From contig DAWK01000176.1 of NCBI GenBank assembly GCA_002509745.1, forward strand, positions 645 through 11,089: DNA of 10,445 bases, read 5' to 3'. Shown in pieces: positions 1 to 5,046 of this stretch. This DNA is from Methanobacteriaceae archaeon UBA349. Its GTDB lineage: Archaea > Methanobacteriota > Methanobacteria > Methanobacteriales > Methanobacteriaceae. Positions within the stretch are counted from its first letter, which is position 1; each line of letters begins with the position of its first letter. A model generated the notes under the pieces. The model did no database searches. It was not told the origin of the DNA and saw only the letters and a list, made by a program, of their open reading frames with translations. The position numbers and the translations under genes are program-made.

Positions 1-90
1 AATTAAGTTTTAGCTTAGAATAGTGTTTTTTAAATCCATTAAATAATCTATATTGATTGATATCATTTTAATATAAATCGGGGTAATAAA

Positions 91-1035
91 ATGGGCTATG
101 CAATTGAAACTAATAAAATCAGTAAAAAATATGATAGTTTCACGGCCGTAGATTCTATTGATCTTAAAGTACCTAGAAATAGCATATATGGTGTTTTAGG
201 ACCTAATGGGGCGGGCAAGACTACATTAATTTCTATGCTGTGTACTATACTGCGTCCTACTGGTGGTTCGGCAATGGTAAATGGTTATGATATTGAAAAA
301 CAGGCCAAGCAAGTTAGAGCATCCATTGGAATTGTATTTCAATCAAGAGCACTGGATGATATTTTAACAGGTAGGGAACATCTGGAAATGCATGCTGCAT
401 TATATGGGGTTCCTAAAGACATTCGACAGGAAAGGTTGGATGAAGTCCTGGATTTAATAGCACTGGGTAAAAAAGCAGATGAATATGTGAAAACATATTC
501 TGGAGGAATGAAAAGACGGCTTGAAATTGGCAGGGGCTTAATTCATCACCCTAAAGTTCTTTTTTTAGATGAACCAACCCTAGGCCTTGACCCTCAAACC
601 AGGGAAAGTATATGGGATTATATTTATGATTTAAACCAGAATCATGATATTACAGTCCTCTTAACCACACACTACATGGAAGAGGCAGATAAACTCTGTG
701 ATGAGGTGGCTATTATTAATCAGGGTCATATAATCACTTCTGAATCTCCGAAAAATCTAAAAAGGGATCTAAAAGCAGATACTCTTACTATTACTGTAGA
801 TTCTCCAGAGGAGTTTGTAGAAAAAGTTAAAACCCTAGGATTCATAAAAGAGGCATTTTCAGTGGATGGTGAGGTCAAATTAATGGTTGAAATGGGAGAA
901 AACCTAATTCCTGCAGTTGTTGGATTTGCCAGCGAACAAGGATTCCCTATTCGGTCTATTGAGCTGGAACATCCCAATTTAGAAGATGTTTTTATTAAAT
1001 TTACAGGTTCTAAGATTAGTAGTGAGGGGAAATAA
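91..1035 (+). CDS. ABC transporter ATP-binding subunit, DrrA-like exporter family
   Basis: This 314-residue protein is the cytoplasmic ATPase of an ABC exporter. All nucleotide-binding motifs are present: Walker A GPNGAGKTT (residues 37-45), Q-loop Gln84, signature YSGGMKRR (136-143), Walker B VLFLDEP (156-162), D-loop GLDP (165-168) and H-loop His194. The roughly 90 residues after the ATPase core resemble the C-terminal extension of the daunorubicin-resistance (DrrA) group, which pairs with ABC-2 permeases; the next gene is one. The ATG at 91 follows GGGG at 80-83 by seven bases. A TATA-like element lies at about 47-55, and another (ATTTTAATATAAAT, 65-78) is probably too close to the start to drive this ATG. 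The substrate is unknown: drugs, lipids or glycolipids are all possible. Family call is secure; specificity is not. Confidence 0.93.
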   Translation: MGYAIETNKISKKYDSFTAVDSIDLKVPRNSIYGVLGPNGAGKTTLISMLCTILRPTGGSAMVNGYDIEKQAKQVRASIGIVFQSRALDDILTGREHLEMHAALYGVPKDIRQERLDEVLDLIALGKKADEYVKTYSGGMKRRLEIGRGLIHHPKVLFLDEPTLGLDPQTRESIWDYIYDLNQNHDITVLLTTHYMEEADKLCDEVAIINQGHIITSESPKNLKRDLKADTLTITVDSPEEFVEKVKTLGFIKEAFSVDGEVKLMVEMGENLIPAVVGFASEQGFPIRSIELEHPNLEDVFIKFTGSKISSEGK

Positions 1036-1111
1036 TGCTATTGGTCCGTTTTAAATTTTATAAATCTAATTTGATGTTTGTAGATTCTCAAATATATTTG
1101 GGGGCCTAGTA

Positions 1112-1879
1112 ATGGCAGAAATTGAAGGAATATATACTATATGGCTCAGAGAAACCAAGAGATTTTTCAGATACCGCTCCCGAATTGTGACTTCTGTGGT
1201 AACTCCGCTTTTATGGCTAATAATATTTGGAACTGGTTTGGGATCAGCAGTAAGATTTGGTGGGAACATACCTGGTGGGTATCAGGCATTTATTTATCCA
1301 GGAATAATTGGCCAAACCATTCTTTTCACATCTATCTTTTCTGGCCTTTCGGTTATTATGGATCGCCAATACGGGTTTTTAAAGGAAATATTGGTTGCTC
1401 CCATTTCAAGACCCTCTATTGTATTGGGGAAAGCATTGGGAATCAGCACTGCATCAGTAATTCAAGCGTCTATTTTATTGATTCTTTCTTTCATTGTAGG
1501 GGTCGCTATGGATCCTCTGACATTCGTTCTTTGTATTATAATAGCTTTGATAATGTCAGTGGGACTTGGGGGTATGGGCCTGGTTATTGCCGCTTTTACA
1601 GATAGTATGGAGGGATTTAACCTTATAATGAGTTTCATTGTTTTACCTATGTTCCTTTTGAGTGGAGCACTGTTTCCCATCACGGGACTGCCCACATGGC
1701 TCCAGGCAGCAGTTTATATAAATCCCTTGACTTATGGTGTGGATGCACTGAGAGCCGCTACTTTAGGTGAATCAGCACTTCCTTTAGAAATAAGCATTAT
1801 TGTAATCACTTTCTTTGCTATATTAATGATTTTAATATCTGCATTAATATTTAGCAAGAAAGAACAAAGCTTGATGTGA
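1112..1879 (+). CDS. ABC-2 type permease subunit, DrrB-like
   Basis: This 255-residue integral membrane protein should form the pore of the exporter with the ATPase encoded just upstream. About six hydrophobic segments are visible (approximately 26-46, 60-82, 108-132, 136-162, 170-190, 226-247). The cytoplasmic stretch DRQYGFLKEILVAPISR (84-100) and the late segment with SGALFPITGLP and INPLTYGVDALR (about 184-214) are typical of ABC-2 permeases in the DrrB/NodJ group. The ATG at 1112 was chosen because the frame has no earlier usual start after the stop at 1067; a G-rich stretch (1100-1104) precedes it, though it is not a canonical Shine-Dalgarno. The gene lies 76 bases after the ATPase and is followed by a terminator, so the two form an operon. 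One permease per operon suggests a homodimer. Confidence 0.92.
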   Translation: MAEIEGIYTIWLRETKRFFRYRSRIVTSVVTPLLWLIIFGTGLGSAVRFGGNIPGGYQAFIYPGIIGQTILFTSIFSGLSVIMDRQYGFLKEILVAPISRPSIVLGKALGISTASVIQASILLILSFIVGVAMDPLTFVLCIIIALIMSVGLGGMGLVIAAFTDSMEGFNLIMSFIVLPMFLLSGALFPITGLPTWLQAAVYINPLTYGVDALRAATLGESALPLEISIIVITFFAILMILISALIFSKKEQSLM

Positions 1880-1904
1880 GTTTTGTTCTATTTTTTGTTT
1901 TTTT
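1861..1904 (+). terminator. Hairpin and T-run terminator after the ABC operon
   Basis: AGAACAAA (1861-1868) pairs perfectly with TTTGTTCT (1882-1889) across a 13-base loop. It is followed by two T-runs (1891-1896 and 1898-1904). The left arm lies inside the last permease codons. The shape is that of an intrinsic terminator, and the U-tract alone would suffice in archaea. Confidence 0.6.
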
Positions 1905-1954
1905 AAATAATTAATATGATCAATTATAATAAATAATGATTTAAATAGGCATAA

Positions 1955-1963
1955 TTTATATTT
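1955..1963 (+). promoter_or_regulatory. TATA-like element for the 72-residue membrane protein
   Basis: TTTATATTT matches the archaeal TATA-box style and lies about 35 bases before the ATG at 1994. Transcription starting some 25 bases downstream would give a short leader that still includes GGAG at 1982-1985. The region is very AT-rich, so this is a moderate call. Confidence 0.4.
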
Positions 1964-1993
1964 AATTTAAAATTCATTTTTGGAGAATTATAC

Positions 1994-2212
1994 ATGAAAA
2001 AAGGTCAGGAAACTAGAAATCTTAAAAAAAGAAGCAAAGTAACTTTAAAATATCAAATAATTGCTTATGGAGTAATTATAATTGCTTTAACAGCTTATTT
2101 CTATATTTTGTATTTGCTAAATATTTCATCATCAATATGGACATTTTTAGGGGCCATAGTGATCGCAGTTATTGTTTTACCGTTAGTACAAGGATTAATT
2201 TATCCTAAGTAA
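1994..2212 (+). CDS. Small two-helix membrane protein, function unknown
   Basis: This 72-residue protein has a strongly basic N-terminus (about 19 residues rich in Lys and Arg) followed by two hydrophobic helices, approximately 20-43 and 47-70, joined by a short Asn/Ser turn. The positive N-terminus predicts that both ends lie in the cytoplasm. I do not recognise a family. The case for a real gene is a GGAG ribosome site (1982-1985) eight bases before the ATG, its own TATA-like element, a coherent two-helix pattern and a terminator-like inverted repeat after the stop. It is separated from the ABC operon by a terminator, so it is probably transcribed alone. It could be a small stress or transporter-accessory protein, but nothing in the sequence shows that. 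Confidence 0.75.
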   Translation: MKKGQETRNLKKRSKVTLKYQIIAYGVIIIALTAYFYILYLLNISSSIWTFLGAIVIAVIVLPLVQGLIYPK

Positions 2213-2230
2213 ATAATCAAAGTCAATAAG

Positions 2231-2276
2231 CTTAAAATAAGATTTTTTTTAACATATGTCCAAAATTTATTTTAAG
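2231..2276 (+). terminator. T-run with flanking inverted repeat
   Basis: A run of eight T (2243-2250) lies 30 bases after the stop of the small membrane protein and is a plausible archaeal terminator. A perfect 10-base inverted repeat, CTTAAAATAA (2231-2240) and TTATTTTAAG (2267-2276), encloses it. Confidence 0.45.
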
Positions 2277-2349
2277 AATTATGAATAGAACTAATCTCAA
2301 GAAAACAAATAAAAAATATTAATATAGTTCACTTAATTTTTATCATACT

Positions 2350-2387
2350 AAACTTTTTAAGGTATTACTGCCCAAATTTTGGTAGGA
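2350..2387 (+). promoter_or_regulatory. Putative promoter and palindromic operator of the toxin-antitoxin operon
   Basis: AAAC followed by TTTTTAAG (2350-2361) resembles a BRE plus TATA box. Directly after it, 2366-2387 forms an imperfect palindrome with 8 of 11 positions paired, centred between 2376 and 2377, containing CTGCC and GGTAG. The expected transcription start, about 25 bases after the TATA element, falls inside this palindrome. That is where an autorepressing AbrB-type antitoxin would be expected to bind. This is inference from position and symmetry only. Confidence 0.35.
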
Positions 2388-2433
2388 TAACATTTCTAAT
2401 ATTATTGGATATTATTTAATTTAAGGTGAGATC

Positions 2434-2655
2434 ATGGTTAGTGTTACCAAAAAATTTCAAGTGACAATTCCAAAAGATGTAAGAGAAGATTTGAATATTC
2501 AATCTGGAGATAAGGTAGTCTTTGTAAAAAATAATAATTGTGAATGGGTAATCATGACAGTTAAGTCCTTGGCTGAAATGATGGTTTGTGATGAAAACTC
2601 AAAAAATACAGATTCAGGATCAAGGCAGAGTTTCACAACTCAACTTGTAAAATAA
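2434..2655 (+). CDS. vapB: AbrB/MazE-fold antitoxin (VapB-type)
   Basis: This 73-residue protein has the swapped-hairpin AbrB/SpoVT DNA-binding fold in residues 1-45: VSVTKKFQVTIPKDVRE, then a Leu-x-Ile-x-x-Gly-Asp-Lys-Val motif (20-28) and a beta strand ending near Val43. The tail (46-73) is polar and probably disordered. In this family such tails wrap the partner toxin and occupy its active site. The ATG at 2434 follows GGTGA at 2425-2429. The toxin gene starts 14 bases after the stop, the standard order for a type II module. The dimer should both neutralise the PIN nuclease and repress the operon, perhaps through the palindrome at 2366-2387. The family call is firm; the pairing is strongly supported by adjacency. 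Confidence 0.88.
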   Translation: MVSVTKKFQVTIPKDVREDLNIQSGDKVVFVKNNNCEWVIMTVKSLAEMMVCDENSKNTDSGSRQSFTTQLVK

Positions 2656-2669
2656 TTTGAGGCAATAAT

Positions 2670-3041
2670 ATGAAATTAGTTTTAGACACAGATGTGCTGT
2701 ATAATAAGCAGTTCTTCAACTGGTTATTAAATTCTGATGAAGAAAAGTATTTATCGGCTGTAGTTTATATGGAATACCTTTATAATCAGACTAATATGGG
2801 AAATACTCCCTCAATGGTTGATACTATTTTAAATGAGATGAATGTAGTAGTGGTTCCTATTGGAACTGAAGAAGCAAAGATGGTTATTGAAAAATCTTCT
2901 AAAGATTTCGTTAAAAATGCAAGGGATTATGTTGTGGGAAGTACTGCTATTTTATTGGATGCCCATTTAGTAACTGATAATTTGGAAAATTTTAAATGGC
3001 TGGAAAATGTTTGCACTCCTGCTCAAATTTTAGAGAAATAG
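2670..3041 (+). CDS. vapC: PIN-domain ribonuclease toxin (VapC-type)
   Basis: This 123-residue protein matches the usual length and layout of a VapC toxin, a Mg-dependent endoribonuclease. The acidic active-site residues of the PIN fold can be assigned: Asp6 (opening LVLDTDVL), Glu35 (VVYMEYLYN), Asp86 (NARDYVVGS, the equivalent of the usual xDxxIA segment) and Asp103 (LVTDNLENF, where many VapCs have VTRNxxxF). The ATG at 2670 has GAGG (2659-2662) seven bases upstream. The 14-base gap to the AbrB-type antitoxin indicates one transcript. Nothing is missing, so the toxin is probably active. RNA targets of such toxins are usually tRNA or rRNA, but the target here cannot be read from sequence. 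The module lies in an AT-rich, gene-poor stretch, as mobile TA modules often do. Confidence 0.87.
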   Translation: MKLVLDTDVLYNKQFFNWLLNSDEEKYLSAVVYMEYLYNQTNMGNTPSMVDTILNEMNVVVVPIGTEEAKMVIEKSSKDFVKNARDYVVGSTAILLDAHLVTDNLENFKWLENVCTPAQILEK

Positions 3042-3610
3042 AATTCTAAAATTGCTTTTAACTTTTTATTCTTAAAATTTTTTTATTAAAATTATAATCT
3101 ATAATTTTTCAATATTTCTTTAAGATTTTTAAAAATAAAAAAAAAATCATGAAAGATTCACATTAATAAAAATTTTAATGAATTATAATTATTCAAAAAT
3201 AAAATCTTAAAACCTTTGATATTTTTACCATTACATGGATACCACATACTTTAAAAAATTCTATTTGAAAGGTAGTTTAAAAATTATTACATGGAACATC
3301 TAAGAAAACCACTACTTATCTACAACACTAATCATATCTACTACTAATAGTCAGAATTTTTTCAGTATTTAATTTCACATTTTATTGCAGCGTAATTATT
3401 CCAATTTTTATTAGTAATTAGAGTTTTTTTTCTCAATGCCCATCTTTTTCATTTGTGAAAATGATAAATTAATTTTTGAATTTAAAATTATTCGTATTGT
3501 GAAAAACTGTTGCTAAAGATTATGGGTTTAATGATTTAAAATTGATTTTTTATGAATTATTATGTTAGTAAATTCAAGGTGGAAATATAATTGAGGAAAT
3601 TTATAAAATA
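3042..3610. other. Long AT-rich intergenic region
   Basis: This 569-base stretch lies between the convergent toxin and membrane-protein genes. Apart from the toxin's U-tract at its left end, I see no supported gene on either strand. The clearest structure is a perfect 6-base stem TCATTT/AAATGA with loop GTGA (3449-3464). A nine-base motif, TTACATGGA, occurs twice, in different contexts (about 3231 and 3287). A decayed gene or a small RNA cannot be excluded. Confidence 0.5.
3056..3084 (+). terminator. U-tract terminator after the toxin gene
   Basis: Several T-runs, including T5 at 3063-3067 and T7 at 3078-3084, follow the toxin stop within 45 bases. This fits an archaeal oligo-U terminator. 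No strong hairpin precedes them, although the stop codon lies in the 10-base palindrome TAGAATTCTA (3039-3048). Confidence 0.4.
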
Positions 3611-4132
3611 TTATATCTCACCTATTAAAAGTGGAATATTACCTACTAAATAGGCTAATAACGCGAAAAATATCAGATAAGCAATGCCTGATATAAAATG
3701 GGCTTTGAATGTGTTGTCATCATCATCATCCCGGCCCCAGTTGGAAACCACATATTGAAATTCGTCTGCAGAATAGAACTTCAGGTGATTTTCGGTGGCG
3801 ATAATTGAGTGTAATATTTTTACAAAACCTAAAACTGACAAAGCGGCAAATGCTGCGGCCATAATGGGAAATGGGCCACTGTAAGGTGTAATAACGAATG
3901 CATATAGTATTAAAAGCCATATAACTGGAAAAATATCTATTAAAAAGAATCCTACGATGAATCTACGTATAAAACGATTTCTTCTCTTTTTATCATTTGA
4001 AAAAAATAGTTGAACATCGAATGTTCGGTATTTACGTATTAAATTCATTACAATCATTAAATAAATCCCGAAAAACAGGATTAATGCGTCTTTACCATTT
4101 AGTAAACTACCCATTGAACTACTTAAAACCAT
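3611..4132 (-). CDS. Four-helix membrane protein, function unknown
   Basis: This 173-residue protein has four hydrophobic segments (approximately 14-32, 58-82, 88-112, 144-170). A basic loop after the first helix (DKKRRNRFIRR, 47-57) and an acidic loop before the last one (SADEFQ...RDDDDDN, about 121-140) are the main hydrophilic parts. The ATG at 4132 is supported by GGTGA ending six bases upstream on the minus strand; the later Met7 has no such site. I do not recognise a family. The five-aspartate run is encoded by four GAT codons and a GAC. A TATA-like minus-strand element lies at about 4170-4183. The gene follows the PAP2-like gene by about 200 bases and probably has its own promoter. Confidence 0.72.
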   Translation of the reverse strand: MVLSSSMGSLLNGKDALILFFGIYLMIVMNLIRKYRTFDVQLFFSNDKKRRNRFIRRFIVGFFLIDIFPVIWLLILYAFVITPYSGPFPIMAAAFAALSVLGFVKILHSIIATENHLKFYSADEFQYVVSNWGRDDDDDNTFKAHFISGIAYLIFFALLAYLVGNIPLLIGEI

Positions 4133-4169
4133 TATTTTTCACCATTAAAATATTTAAAAAACTTGTAAT

Positions 4170-4183
4170 TATATTATATTTTA
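4170..4183 (-). promoter_or_regulatory. TATA-like element for the four-helix membrane protein
   Basis: Read on the minus strand this segment is AAAATATAATATAA-like and lies about 40 to 50 bases before the ATG at 4132, which would give a leader of roughly 15 to 20 bases. Background AT content is very high, so support is weak. Confidence 0.3.
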
Positions 4184-4226
4184 TCCTTATCAATGAATAT
4201 TTATTTATTATACTGTTCATTTCACA

Positions 4227-4246
4227 ATTTCAAAAAAATTTGAAAT
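4227..4246. repeat. Perfect 8-base inverted repeat
   Basis: ATTTCAAA (4227-4234), four A bases, then TTTGAAAT (4239-4246). It lies about 95 bases before the start of the minus-strand four-helix protein. It may be an operator or a hairpin; nothing shows which. Confidence 0.5.
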
Positions 4247-4277
4247 ATATTTATACACTCTTATGATATATTTAATT

Positions 4278-4294
4278 CTTTAATGATATTAAAG
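4278..4294. repeat. Perfect 7-base inverted repeat
   Basis: CTTTAAT, loop GAT, ATTAAAG. It lies 36 bases beyond the stop of the PAP2-like gene on the minus strand, followed there by more AT-rich sequence. It may contribute to termination of that gene. Confidence 0.45.
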
Positions 4295-4322
4295 TTCTTT
4301 AAGAAATTCAATTAAGCTAAAC

Positions 4323-4330
4323 AAAAAAAA
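4323..4330 (-). terminator. U-tract terminator after the PAP2-like gene
   Basis: Eight A bases on the plus strand give eight U residues in the minus-strand transcript immediately after the TAA at 4331-4333. That is a typical archaeal oligo-U terminator. Confidence 0.45.
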
Positions 4331-4939
4331 TTAAATAATTAAATTTAAGAATAGGATCATTTGGGCAGCAGTAAGTATAAAACCGAACAAAAATCCGACC
4401 AAAACTTGGGAAACAGTATGGCGATTTAAATATACTCGACTCCACATTACCAAAGGTCCTAATAATCCCAATATGGCGCCAGCCAAACCAAATGCAAAAA
4501 TTAAACCCGTTGTAGGTCCTGAAATTCCCATGGAATGTATGCTTATCTTCCAGTATCGGGATATGACCATTACTATCATGGTATTGGAAAAATAGCAGAA
4601 CATTAGTGCGGTACTAATGGGTGGAGCTTGCATCATGAAAAGGGCGATTGTGCCTAAAAAATAGGAAATAATAGCAATTATTAATGGTATTTTCCGATCT
4701 TCCTTTTTCAAAAGGTCGCGATGAATATTCTTTCTCTTTAAAAAAACTATTATTACTACGGCGGGCAGTATGCTGGCGAAAAAAACGCTTATGATATCTA
4801 TTTTAATAAAATCATTGAAATTTAAGTAGTAAAAATTTATAATTGAAAAAACAATCAAGGCCAAAATAGGAGCATTACTAACATCTGAAATTAACTGGGC
4901 CTGTTTTTCATATTTTTTATTTTCTTTTAGATCGTTCAT
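4331..4939 (-). CDS. PAP2-like (phosphatidic acid phosphatase superfamily) membrane protein with altered catalytic motif
   Basis: This 202-residue polytopic protein has about six hydrophobic segments (roughly 23-41, 46-68, 84-103, 108-127, 140-165, 176-200). Three places line up with the PAP2 catalytic motifs: KKEDRKIP (78-85) for the KxxxxxxRP motif, ISIHSMGISG (132-141) in the place of PSGH, and SRVYLNRHTVSQ (167-178) for SRxxxxxHxxxD. The last has Ser167, Arg168 and the nucleophile-position His174, but Gln178 replaces the usual Asp. Active family members dephosphorylate lipid phosphates or polyprenyl diphosphates at the membrane; this one may be divergent or inactive. The ATG at 4939 sits four bases after GAGGAGA on the minus strand, a strong ribosome site. 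Confidence is high that it is a gene and moderate for the family. Confidence 0.65.
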   Translation of the reverse strand: MNDLKENKKYEKQAQLISDVSNAPILALIVFSIINFYYLNFNDFIKIDIISVFFASILPAVVIIVFLKRKNIHRDLLKKEDRKIPLIIAIISYFLGTIALFMMQAPPISTALMFCYFSNTMIVMVISRYWKISIHSMGISGPTTGLIFAFGLAGAILGLLGPLVMWSRVYLNRHTVSQVLVGFLFGFILTAAQMILFLNLII

Positions 4940-5011
4940 AAGTCTCCTCTATTAGAAATACTGGCCAAAATAATTAAAAACAAAATTAAAAACTATTCTA
5001 TCATTAAAATT

Positions 5012-5046
5012 CAAAAATAAAAAACTGGGGTTTAGGCCCCTGTTTT
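5012..5046 (-). terminator. Hairpin and T-run terminator of the large surface-protein gene
   Basis: GGGG (5027-5030) pairs with CCCC (5037-5040). After one T-T mismatch, AAAAC (5021-5025) pairs with GTTTT (5042-5046). On the minus strand this GC-rich hairpin spans the stop codon and runs into T-runs interrupted by one A. It is the strongest intrinsic-type terminator in the window. Confidence 0.7.

Noticed and set aside
1141..1605. 154-codon plus-strand open frame inside the permease gene
   Set aside because: It overlaps a clear ABC-2 permease in another frame, and its peptide is unusually rich in Trp, Cys, His and Asn with no family pattern.
3436..3516. 26-codon plus-strand frame MPIFFICENDK...
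   Set aside because: No ribosome site, rich in Ile/Phe/Lys as expected from AT-rich DNA, and no coding signature beyond the open frame.
3997..4266. 89-codon plus-strand open frame opposite the four-helix membrane gene
   Set aside because: It runs antisense to a better supported gene and then into AT-rich intergenic DNA, with no ribosome site and a low-complexity peptide.
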